From the NCBI RefSeq assembly GCF_013368755.1, contig NC_049561.1, positions 434,001-498,000 on the forward strand: a stretch of 64,000 nucleotides of DNA, in the 5' to 3' direction. Within the stretch, counting starts at the first letter, position 1; every line of letters begins with the position of its first letter. A model generated the notes under the pieces. That model was not told the origin of the DNA. It did no database searches and saw nothing but the letters and a program-made list of their open reading frames with translations. The DNA comes from Talaromyces rugulosus (taxonomy: Eukaryota; Ascomycota; Eurotiomycetes; Eurotiales; Trichocomaceae). The translations under genes were made by a program, and so were the position numbers. Shown here piece after piece: positions 34,847 through 46,575 of the stretch.

Positions 34847-37800
34847 CTAGCCAACGCGTTCTCGCCAGCTGCCAACTGCTGACCCACCGTCCTCGGAACG
34901 GTCCTCGACCGAGTCGACGCCGTCGTCACGCTTTTTGCCAGCGCCCAATGATCGTGGTGACGGCTGCCGGGGAATCGTCGCCCGCCCGGCAAAAGTGCGT
35001 CTTGGCTGCGATTCCCGCCAAATCGACGATAGCGTGGCTGGCGAGGGAGGGGGTCGCATTTCAAATGTTTGTCGCGATCTCCGCCCTCTAGCTTCATATG
35101 CTAGGATGATCATCACGAAAGGGGCGTGAGTAATTTTCAACAGAACGATGCGGAGACGGCGCAAAGCCTCTGACGAAAGTATCAACCGCAACGGCCGCAG
35201 GCACAACAGGGGAATTAAGTTCTAGACCCGGTGGATTTAGCAGGGCCGGGCAACTTCGGAGATCTGCACTTAGAGTGGAGGGAGGATCAAGAGGGAAATT
35301 AAAAACAGAACCGGAATAACAATAACACTCACCATCGGCGGGAGAAAGTACGTCAGCCGCCGAGAGCTACTGCTCTCGAGCACGTATATTGAGAGCCTAC
35401 CATGTCAGCCAGCTTTTCGCTTTTCTGCGCGACAAAAGAAAGTAAAGACACCCACTGGAAGAGGTATTCTTCGCGCGCATGTGCCATAACCTGCAACAAT
35501 AATGATTAGCCCGTCCGGGGCCTTTCTCCCCACATCCGGCCTGGCGGAGTAAGGGGGGGGAAACAACTCACGCCTTCCAGGCTCAAACTCATCAAACTGA
35601 TCACCGATGAGATCAGAAGGATGTTCGTCATGCACACGAAAATAATCCTATTCGAGAATATCGCAACGATCAGTGGGCTAGATCCCCTCAATCCGGCGCT
35701 TGCGTAGATGGCAAGGCATTGCCAGCATTTCGCCTCGCGCGCGTACATAGAACGAAAACAACGCAATGGAGATCAAATGGTCCACAGGTCTCTAATCAAC
35801 GTGACTCTCAGCGCATGCGGCTGTTCGCTCGCGAGAGAGTGGGCGCCATATGAAATCCAAATAAAAGGGTGGATATATGAAATCAAAGCACTCACATCAG
35901 CCCATAGCCAAAAACGGGAGAGATCTAAAATAGCGTGTCAAAAAAACGTGCACTGACAGCCAACCGATTCTAGAAAATCGAACTAAACCATAGGACAGCC
36001 ACACTTACCTCTTGCGCGACGTCCTGCCAGCCAATCAATTCAGCCACCCCATGGAAATGCAGTAGTAGTTTAATCAACTGGGCAGTGACATACCAACCCA
36101 AGAGTCGCCGAACTTCATCACACTCAGTATTAGCGCTTTTTGACCCTCTCGGGAGAAATATCGGTGTGCCATACCCAAAGAAGACCTTGACAAGGATCCA
36201 AGACATTTGACTAAGTGTTAGTCGATCACGAGCTAGCATGGTAAACGTAGTTAGAAACCCTGACGAGCAGTCAGCCAATACCCATGTAGCACCGAAGCAA
36301 TTTCGCCCAACCAAGATACAAGACTATGACGACTGGCATGAACTTTAGAAACGCCTTAGTCATTTCTTTCAAAACAAGGATCTGAGGTAGGTCCGGTTAG
36401 CGTCCTTCTAGAAACGAAGCAGGTAGGCTGTGTTGCTCTAAATAGACACCTACCAAGCTCCCAAAATAGGAATTCAGGCTGACTAGGGAACAAATCCTAA
36501 TTTCACCGCATCAGTACCATGCACGAGATCGACGCCAACGTGGAGCGCAACGGTCAAGAAGCGGTCACTAGGCAACGTACCTAGGAACTAAAAATAGCGC
36601 CTCCAAGGACAATATGTCGAATGAAAGATCGATAATGTATTCACTCTGTTTGACCAGACCAATGATACCTATGGCAATGACTCAGATGAACTTTGCCACT
36701 CCAAAACGCCGAATGTTTCCAACTCCCAGGGGGGGTCCAAAATTCAGCCAAGGCTGACTTCAGTTCAAAGAATGACTCACGACAAACCAAGAAAGCAATT
36801 CCGACCCCAATGATTCCTACATTCCAGAGGCTCCAGAAGTCGAGTTGGTAGAACAGCATTCCAGCGTCGGTAATTCCGCTGAGCTCATCGTAGGCAAAGG
36901 CTGTGATCCATATATACATAAGAATTTCTAGCATATTGATTGAATTGGGATCGCGCTGGGCTAGCACCGCATAGTAGATGACAAGAAATGAAATGAAGAA
37001 AACTGCCTCAAACGCTTTGCGATAGATCGGAATGCGAAGGCGGCAATAAGGATCAATGTTTCTAGCAGGAAAGATCAGACCGTGACTTGTTGGAATGGGG
37101 TATTTGCTAACTTTTTTCTTAGAACGTGTGGCATTTTCTTTGCATGTACGTTGAGGCTATCCCAAAAGATGATCTCGCCGCGCCATATATCGTCGATGAT
37201 TTTTTGAACAACTTTTTGACTGAGGAACTTTTTTGCATGCACAATTGCTGCAATCTCCAATGCGTTGACACCGTCAAATTCGGAGTGGGTTCCATAAATA
37301 GAAGTTGCGTCAAAGGTAACTCCAGTGCTGAAGGATCTGTTAGATTCAAAGAAACCATGTCCTGAGGAAGCTGAAGCTGAAAGCAGTGGTGTTCTTTCGT
37401 GTGAGATCCGGGGTTCTTCTGTGATGGCAGCATACCCGGAAGACCCTCGCTCGGCATCCCCGATATTAATGGAATGCTGTCTGGAGTCAAGAAGATCCTG
37501 TAGAAGGAACTCGATCGTCTCCCGGTGAGATAGTGAAGTGAGAAACTGCCAGGCAACGAATTCACAGGCGTATCCACGGCTCTCGTTGAGGCCAATTTCA
37601 TCATCCGGGAGGTTGTCAAAATGCCATTTCAGTACCCTTGGCTGTTAGAATAGGAGGGTTCAAACAACGCTAGAGATCTCGGGATGGACTCACATCAGTG
37701 CACGAATCAAATTCTGATTGTGAACAGTCTCAGACAGGTATTTCACTAATGGCCGCAACCTCTGGCCAACGACAGATGACCTCATGTCATCGAATGTGCA

Positions 37801-37996
37801 AGGAACATCTGGAATCGCGGCAATGATATACCTAAGGCAGCTCTAGACCATGAAGCACAGTTGATGGCTTGAAGACTTACCTAGCAATTTTCCTAGCTAC
37901 TTCTTCCATAGAATTCTCATTACCAATCTCGGGCATATCAAGCTCATCGTCGTCCAGCATACGCGACGAGAAGGACTGAGAAAGCCGAGCCACCAT
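34847..37996 (-). CDS. YVC1: Yvc1-type vacuolar TRP-like cation channel
   Basis: Minus strand, about 14 exons. Well-supported ones are 37881-37996, 37694-37831, 37112-37636, 36781-37061, 36581-36668, 36454-36496, 36312-36381, 36175-36259, 35896-35924, 35572-35647, 35456-35490, 35333-35396 and 34847-35221, all phase-consistent. The product is roughly 650-690 aa; yeast Yvc1 has 675. Hallmarks: a long cytosolic N-terminus with NALEIAAIVHAKKFLSQKVV and WRGEIIFWDSLNVHAKKM, helices from EAVFFISFLVIYYAVLAQRD, IDLSFDILSLEALFLVPRI, the pore-region QMSWILVKVFFG, S6 LMIIFVCMTNILLISSVISL, then VMAHAREEYLFQ and YFLPPMNLIPLLCLRPLRL. Yvc1 releases Ca2+ from the vacuole on osmotic or stretch stimuli. The exon between FFG and DVAQE (about 36010-36175) is not settled. 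It diverges from VPS15. Confidence 0.92.
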
Positions 37997-38487
37997 TATG
38001 ATAACCAAGTGTGGCGGTCAAGACTGTATAAGCAAATGATCAAGCAAAAAACGCGTAACGTGGGTGCTCCACGTCAAAGGCCAGCTCTGATCAATGGAAC
38101 AAGTATTGATGCTGCAGCTATACGTAAATACACATTGTTTCTTCGCCAGGTCAAGAATGAGGTCGAGTCATAATCGTGCGTTGTTTCCCTTGATACGCAC
38201 ACGAGAGTGTTAGGGGCCAATAGGGGGCGGCCATGGGGCGCTTACTAACCGAGCTGGGAGGCGTGACGTCTTCCGTGTTGAGCTCCTTCCCCACCGACCA
38301 CAATCGCCGGTTATCAAGCATCAAGCAACACCAAGCTTCAATATCACCACCATCTTGACGCCAGCTGTTCTCCCCCGGTCATTTGTGATGGATCTGCATG
38401 TCCCGCGCTGCTGTCGGTAATCTCCGGCCTTACACCGCATCCCTGCGATAAACTTTTGTAGAAAGCGATCGCTACATCTCCGCCAGC
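37997..38487. promoter_or_regulatory. Divergent promoter YVC1/VPS15
   Basis: This 491 bp separates the outward-reading starts at 37996 (minus) and 38488 (plus). It is GC-moderate with no TATA box seen. Both products act at endosome or vacuole membranes, so shared control is possible but not demonstrated. Confidence 0.5.
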
Positions 38488-41400
38488 ATGGGTCAGGGCT
38501 ATTCTTTGACCACCCTGTCTGCAGGGTCGGCTGGTATTGATGTGCCTGAGCTCTCGGACTTGGTGTACGAAAAGTCCTTGGGCTCTGCCCGATTCATGAA
38601 AAGCATTAGAGCTCGACAGCCCAATGGATTGGCCTTTGTCAAAGTTATCATGAAACCGTACCCAAGCTTGCAGCTGGATCCCTACGTTAAAACGATAACG
38701 CGTAGGTACTTCTTTAATATTCTACTAAACACAGCTAAGTTATAATTCCCAGGTGAAAGAGAACTCCTTGCAAGCGTCCCCAACGCTCTGCCTTATCAGC
38801 GGATTCTAGAGACCAGTACTAGTGGATACCTGGTCCGTCAATACGTCTACAGCTCTCTTTATGACAGATTGAGGTAACGAGCCCTTTCAGCCTGTTCGAT
38901 ATTTCCATGCCAGAACTGACGATAATAGTACGCGCCCATTTTTGGAACACATCGAAAAGAAATGGATTGCGTTTCAACTGCTGTGTGCGCTCCGGGACTG
39001 CCATTCCCAGGACGTCTTCCACGGGGACATTAAAACCGAAAATGTCCTGGTCACCTCATGGAACTGGCTATATCTGTCTGACTTTTCTTCGTCGTTCAAA
39101 CCAACGTTTCTTCCAGAAGATAACCCAGCAGACTTCTCCTTTTATTTTGATACCTCGGGCCGACGAACCTGCTACCTTGCTCCTGAGAGATTCTTGGAGG
39201 CGGAGGAAGAACCAGAAGGAAGACAAGTCAATTGGGCGATGGACATCTTCAGCGCGGGATGCGTTATCGCAGAGCTTTTTCTTGAGGCACCCATTTTCAC
39301 GCTCAGCCAACTCTACAAATACCGCAAAGGAGAATACAGTCCAGAGCATAGCCATCTTTCAAAAATAGAAGACCGAGATGTGAGAGATCTTATACTACAT
39401 ATGATTCAAATCGACCCTGAGTCGAGGTACTCGGCAGAGGAATACCTCAATTTTTGGAAGCACAAAACATTCCCCGAATACTTTTACAGCTTTCTTCATC
39501 AATATATGTCTCTCATTACCGAACCGGCTTCGGGACGGACACATGTTGACGGCGCAGAGGCTAGAACCATGAGCGAACCTGATGAGCGAATAGACCGCAT
39601 TTATTTTGACTTTGATAAAGTGTCCTATTTCCTAGGCTCTCCTCCAAATCATCCAGGCGACGGGTCAAAACTGACAACGCCGCAACTCACCAGTCAGATT
39701 CTTCCGGTCCAATTAGACCTGTCCAATACTCAGCTTGAGGGATCAAAGATGGAACCGCAAGAAGGTGCCCTCCTCTTTCTTACGGTCGTTGTGTCGAATC
39801 TTCGAAACACAGCAAAAGCTTCCGCTAAAGTCAAAGCTTGTGACTTGCTCTTGGCATTCGCTGAGCGAATCCCCGATGAATCCAAGTTAGATCGCATCTT
39901 GCCTTATGTGATGATCTTGCTCAATGATCGATCTGATATAGTCAAAATGGCAGCCACACGCACTCTAGCACAACTCCTCTCCATCGTCAAAGTGGTGTCA
40001 CCAGTCAACGCATATCTGTTCCAGGAGTATATCTTTCCAAGATTAAAATTCTTGGTCGCAGATTCAGCATCAAGACCTAGTCCAATGGTGCGCGCCACAT
40101 ATGCGTCCTGCATTGCCTCGCTTGCTCAGTCATCTCTGAGGTTCTTGGATATGGTTCAGGCATTGAGAACAGATGCACGTCTAAGATCTGTCATCCCTGC
40201 AGGCTCGGAAGGTGACTGGACGGAGGATGCATCCTTTCATAACCTCTATGACGTAGCCAGGGGTGATCATCTGGATTTTTTTGAAGAACAAACAAAAGCT
40301 TTGTTGACCGACAGTGACTCTTCCGTTCGTCGCGCCTTTCTTGGTTCTGTGCCAGGTCTTTGCGTCTTTTTCGGAAACACAAAGACAAACGAGGTCATCC
40401 TGAGCCATCTAAACACCTATTTAAATGACAAGGACTGGATCCTCAAGTGTGCATTTTTCGAGGCCGTCGTTGGTGTTGCCGCCTATGTGGGCAGCGTAAG
40501 CCTCGAAGAGTTCATACTGCCTTTGATGGTTCCATCAATGACAGACTCAGAAGACTTTGTTGTTGAAAGGGCCATTCGCTCTATAGCAGCAATGGCCGAT
40601 CTGGGCCTATTCCAGAGGTCAGTCACGTGGGAGTTACTTCACATTGTTGTACGGTTTTTCTCTCATCCAAATGGTTGGATTCGGGAGGCCGCTGTGCATT
40701 TTGTCGCGACATGCTCAAAATATTTGTCTTTTGCGGACAAGCATTCGATTTTGACACCGCTCGTGCGTCCGTTTTTAAAAACAAGCATCATTGCAATCAG
40801 CGAATGTGAAATCCTTGATGCTCTTAAGCGCCCACTGCCAAAAGGCGTGTACGATATGGCCATGGTATGGGCACAAAAATCCGAGAAGGGGGTCTTTTGG
40901 AAGGCGGCAAACAGAGACAGTGTTTTCAGTCTAAGCACCAACGATGGACTCGTGGGCCGAAATTTTCCAAGGCATGTGTCTCTTTCTGCGTTGTCCAGGA
41001 ACGAAGAAGATGAGCAGTGGATCTCAAGGCTGAAGAGCCTTGGAATGACTCCAGAAGACGAATTCAAGCTATTTGTTCTTCGGGAATATATCTGGAGGGT
41101 AGCTATGAGGTCCAGTAGAGTGTCTGACGCGACAGGGCCATCGCACCTGAACAGCTTTATTACATTGACTCAGTCTGGAATCACACCACAGACGGTTTTC
41201 TTTGATAAAACTCAAGGCATCAAGCAGCGAAGACAGTCAACAGGCCATATATCCCCGCAAGATGACAAAAGCGCGAAGCCTCACACGATAGCAGACGCAC
41301 TTCTCGATGCATCAACATCCATTGATTCCCAAACAACAATGTCTCGAAAACACCAGCGTGCACTAACTAATAGAGCCAAGGAAAGCGGCTCAGAACGTCA

Positions 41401-43459
41401 AGCACCTTCATCAGCGGCTATAGAGTCTCTAAAAACCGACTCACAAGCTCGTTCGGCCTCGTCCTCTCCTGTTCACCAGACCTCGCAAGAGTCTTCGACC
41501 CCCAGCACGGATATAGAGCAGGGATTAACTGGGAAACCTCAGGATACCGACAAAGGCTCGGACAGGGGCAGCATAGCAACAACAACAGATACAAATTTAA
41601 CCCCGACAGGGTCATTGAACAGAATTGAAAGGAAGACAAGTGCGATGAGCCTACTCAACCGCAAAGATACAGGGAAAGCTTACGCTGAAACGAGCATGAA
41701 TTCGATGAATGCATTTGGAAAAGTGGATATCCCCTCTCAACGCAAAACGCCAACGTCTCCGTTGGCAATGGCAAGAGAGAACTCAACCGAGCAAAATGCT
41801 CCTCAGAAATATCAAGTGGGGCATTCGTATAACGGCAATGACCCTATGATCTTGAAACTTCTGGATAATGTCTTCGCTGAGAACTATCCTACGGATCTTT
41901 TTGACCTCGGCCCGTTTGTAAAGGAGGCCGACTCTCGCCGGGCAATCAAGAGAGCCAGCGGGGAGAATACAGATAAGCCATGGCGACCTGAAGGTGTGTT
42001 AGTGGCCATGTTTGGTGAGCATACAGGGCCGGTAAATCGAGTAGTAGTCGCACCTGACCACTCCTTTTTCGTTACCGGCTCTGACGACGGTACTGTCAAA
42101 GTGTGGGATACTACTCGGCTAGAAAAAAACCTAACCCCTAGGTCACGGCAGACATATCGTCACGGAGCCGGTACTAAGGTGAAGTGTTTGACATTCGTGG
42201 AGAACACATATACGGTAATCAGCGGGGCAACGGATGGCAGTATACATGCTATCAAAATCGACTACCACAAAGTGAACGAAACAGTCCGTTACGGCAAATT
42301 ACAAATTGTCCGCCAATACCAGCTGCCAATTGCGCAAGACGGATCAGCCGAATACGCTACTTGGGTTGAACACTTTCGGTATGAAGCTCAGTCGACGTTG
42401 TTGATTGCTACCAACCTGTGTCGGGTCCTCGCTCTTGATATGAAAACCATGCGACCGGTATACACTTTGCAGAACCCAGTTCATCATGGCACGCCAACTG
42501 TGTTTTGCTACGACCGTAAGCATAGTTGGCTGCTAGTTGGGACTTCACATGGAATCCTTGACCTCTGGGACCTTCGATTTAGAGTTCGGTTGAAGGCGTG
42601 GGGACTTCCAGGAGGAACGGCCATTCATCGACTTCAAATCCATCCAACCAAGGGTCGAGGCCGATGGGTTTGTGTAACTGGTGGTAGTGGACACGGCAGC
42701 GAGGTGACGGTGTGGGACGTCGAAAAGACTCAGTGTCGAGAAGTTTACCGGGCAGCATCGCCATCGACCGGAGCCAACAATCAGGGCCTTGCAAATGGGA
42801 ACCCTTCCAGCCATCGAACATCGGTGGTAAACAACCTGGCCGCCATGAATACGGTTACGAAAAGCTATGAACCATGGCGCGTGGATGAAGACCGACCTGA
42901 AGGGATGCTCAGCCGGTTCGCGAGCACATCAGCAGCAGGGATCGAGCCGAATGCAAACTCGGCGCCGTCTTCGGCAGCATTTGGTGACCGGAATGGTATA
43001 TGTGCTCTGAATGTTGGGTACGATTCGCCGATGGATGGGAAGGACAGCACCAAGTGTGGGTTCGCGATCTCAGCAGGGTCGGATCGCAAGATACGGTTTT
43101 GGGATTTGGCTCGGCCAGAGTTCTCAAATATTGTCAGCGGATTCGATGCGGCGTCGGATGCGGGGATTGCTGCGACACCGCGATACGAGAGCGTTCAGCC
43201 GACTCCTAGTCTCACGGTCACTACAGAGCACATGCCGAATATACCCGGTACGAACGGCCGAGGTGAAGGTAGGGGCAGTGGCAAGAAAGGAAGCAGTGCG
43301 AGTGCTTCACGACCCCCTCGAAGTACGGTGATTAGCCTTCAGCAGCAGCAACTGCTCAAGAGCCACTTGGACTCCATTCTAGACGTGGCGATTCTGCGGG
43401 AACCTTACGGGATGACAGTGAGCGTGGATCGGGCAGGAATGGTATATGTATTTCAATAA
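38488..43459 (+). CDS. VPS15: Vps15, regulatory kinase-like subunit of class III PI3-kinase complexes
   Basis: Three exons, 38488-38701, 38753-38873 and 38929-43459, give 1621 aa. The N-terminus MGQGYS has Gly2 for myristoylation, as in Vps15. The pseudokinase/kinase domain (about residues 25-300) has catalytic-loop HGDIKTEN (143-150) and DFS (163-165) in place of DFG, a Vps15 trait. AP(E)-like LAPERFLEAE follows. A HEAT-repeat solenoid is seen at about 370-700 (for example ILPYVMILLNDRSDIVKMAA). A long Ser/Thr-rich linker leads to a C-terminal WD40 propeller from about residue 1135 (GSDDGTVKVWDTTR, GILDLWDLRFRV, GSDRKIRFWDLAR). Vps15 anchors and activates Vps34 for PI3P synthesis in autophagy and endosomal sorting. 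Length and architecture are normal for filamentous fungi. Confidence 0.96.
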
Positions 43460-46400
43460 GTGCTGATTTAATATCTAATTCCATTACACAGTCATATAAT
43501 AGTGATATCACCTTCAGATTACTTCACTTCTATCCATAAACATCTCAGGTAGAGCCACGTACATATCAATTGATGCATCCGCGTGGTATCTGAAAAAGCA
43601 TTCGTCAACATTATTGAGGACAGTTCACTCTCTGAAACTAGACCGTATTTCATTAGAATCTAAGCCTAAGAGCAACGACTACATGGAGTCCTGTTTATCT
43701 GACGCTACATATGTACCCATGTACGTGGTGTGGTGCCTCGACATCAATTGATGATGTTCCTTGCAGGACTAGCACGCCAAGCTAGGGTTTATATTTTCTG
43801 ATTGGGTCGACATAACTGGCGGTGAATAAAACATTCAATGTTGCATGGATTAATCAGTTGATGCTCTGTTTTCCTCGTCTTGCCCATATGCATCGACTGG
43901 TATGTGGAGATGTGACTTGTCAGGTCAACTCGAGAAGAGGGGTTTGCATTGGTTATTTCAATGAACTAACCATGCAGCCTGTAGCCACATCAATTGATCA
44001 TTTGATCAACGTTGGTGTGGTTGAGATATCTGGGACTTGCAAGCCCTAACCAGTAAACTACATGTACGGTCACGCCCGACGTTGGATGTACATGTATTGG
44101 TAGTGATATCAATTGGTCAATTAATTGTTCAATTTTAGTTTTCATAATTAAATCAAGTACTTTTAGATTTATTTTGTGTGTATACATGTAGCAGTTGAAA
44201 TATCAATTGTTTAAGGATTCGATGTTTTTCAATCTATCAATTGATTAGTTCAATGTTGATTTGGATGCATCCATTTACTAATATATATAATAGCACTGCA
44301 TAAAATTTGGAAGCAACAACTGCATTGAATTGATGGAGCTCTTCGTTGAATCATTGAAAATTTCATGTCGCCCTTGTTGATCGATACAATCGATACATCG
44401 ATTGATCAACTAGACTTGGATGTTCAATGCAATGCAGCAGACTTATGGGGCCCTTGTCAATGCTCAACGTCTGGATCCGACAGGTACCAAACTTTATTCG
44501 CCACACCAACTCCTCAATCGATCGCGGAAACTTTTCGCAAAAAATTAAAATTTAAACTTAATCTGCAGAAGACATGTATTTACTGACAGGCAGGAGCATC
44601 GACGTCATTTGTGGGTATTTAACGCGATCGTCGATATGATTCGGAAAAAAAGACTCGTCACAAAGCCGAGCGATATGCTGTGACAGATCTTTCTCGGTAT
44701 ATACGATTGCGTATAGATTTTTTTAACTCTAGGGCTTTAGGCCATAAAAATTCTATTGCCATGCAGTGCTGTTCCGTATTCCTATAAAAGGGGACACAGT
44801 CAAACCTTGCAGCAGAGAACTAGCTATCCAATGAGACGAAACTTGAATTTCACAATTGTATCAATCAAGGCAAAACAACTCCAGAACCAAACAGGCGGCC
44901 CAGCGCCAACAAGTTAGCTGCATATGCAGGTTCACCCAAAGACAGGGATGCTAGTTTGATTCCATTTTCTCCGGCCTGTACTAACTAAGATAGAGACTGT
45001 TGGATCCTTCGAGACCTGTCTGAGAATAGACGGGGATGTCAACATTATTATGCGCAAGAACTTGCAAGGGACAGCCAACAAGTCTTGAACGCCGCGGCCG
45101 TGCGATCGCAGTTCTTACCGCGATTTTTATTAGTATTGCTACCACGGAGCACTTTCCGTGCAGTTATAACAGGCTCTGTTAAGGCGCCAGCAGTCTAGAC
45201 CTGCGAGGGTGGTTTCCCGAATAGGCAACCTCGGTTGCGCATCGTCATTAAGGGCTGTGACGCCAAGGCTGTTCCCTTCTTTTTTTCGCCTTTTGTGATG
45301 GCGGATGGCATGGATCATGGGTGAGTGGTGACAAATATTAAAATAAAGATGGCGAGATCTGTCTGTCTATTGCAAATAGTTTCTGGCATGTGTCACCGGT
45401 GAGCTCGAGATCCAGCGGCATCCATGCGCAAATGCGCATTCTCCCTATGAACATGCAGCCTTTTTTGGCCAAATAATTTCTGACGCTGATCGCTCTAGCT
45501 GCTGGTCATTGCTCAACCAAAAAAAAAAAGAATTGTTCACTAGACGCTGATAGTCTGGGATTAGGATACATTGGATGGTGGTGTATAGTTAGTTTGATAC
45601 ACGGTACGGAGCACTCCACATAATAAAAGCAGGATACATATCCGAGACCGCGGGCATGATAAGCGCAAGGGACGGTCTGAAACGAACAGGGCCGGCGGTT
45701 TCAGGTTTCAGCGCAGCAAACAGATCATAAATTATTATCATTAAGAGTACATAACAAAAAATATGAGCTGTATATTATACGGTAACAATACGCCCAGAAC
45801 GGACTAGCGGTTCCTGAGCGGCGCGGGAAAGGCCGCGGCGCTACTTCCCTCGACCCGCATCTTCTTTCTTTCTCTCCTATTATTTCGCCTCATCTCTTTT
45901 TCTCCGTGTCCCACTGTCCAGTGTCCATGGGCTGGCTGGATTCTGGACAAAGTTTGAATATTGTCACCACCGTCAGACACTAAGCACGACGAAACCGCGC
46001 CAACAGCGTGCCGCCGTGTGGGCTGCGTGGACCGGACAGGCGACGGACCGGCTGCTAAGAGCCACTAAGGCGTGGTGCTCGGGCAGTCTCCAGTATCTCG
46101 CAGCGCATTCGATCCAATCCCCGCCGCCCGTTCGGCGCTCAGGGGTCGCCCGAAATTATTGCTGCTGCTCGCTGCTCACGCTGGCTCGCTCCACGATCAC
46201 GCTAGCCCTGCAGGTCCTGCCTGTACCTGAAGCTTCTTCTCCCGTCTCGTCCGGGCCCGTATCTTTCTCTCGCTCTCTCCTCTTTCTTCTTGCTTTTCCT
46301 GCAGCTTGGGAAAATCTCAGATAGACCGTCCATCTGTCTGCTCTCTCTCGTCAAAAAGGACGCCTCTCCGCATTCATCCAGGCGATGTGTGATACAGCCT

Positions 46401-46575
46401 CACACTGGTTGTGAACGGGACTATTACGTTGCCTTTTTTTTCAAGTTTTAATTCTCTCTACACTCGGTCGAGAGACGTGCATTTTCTATATTCGTCCGCT
46501 TTCGTGACCAATTGAACCTGCACCAGAACAGAATCTCTGGGAAATTCTCCCCATACACCTCTCCACCCATCCACC
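43460..46575. other. 3.1 kb intergenic region with palindrome cluster
   Basis: No gene supported. 43.5-44.6 kb is AT-rich and carries repeated ATCAATTGAT-type palindromes. Around 44783-44790 a good TATAAAAG is followed at 44831 by a 28-codon open frame ending at 44917, with no recognisable product. 45.8-46.5 kb is pyrimidine-rich and probably includes the 5' UTR and promoter of the DENN gene. Confidence 0.5.
43565..44245. repeat. Cluster of ATCAATTGAT palindromes
   Basis: Exact copies at 43565-43574, 43743-43752, 43989-43998 and 44236-44245. One-mismatch forms lie at 44108 and 44202. Two more exact copies in the window lie at 2819-2828 and 56977-56986. The 10-mer is its own reverse complement and contains CAATTG. 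Confidence 0.65.
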
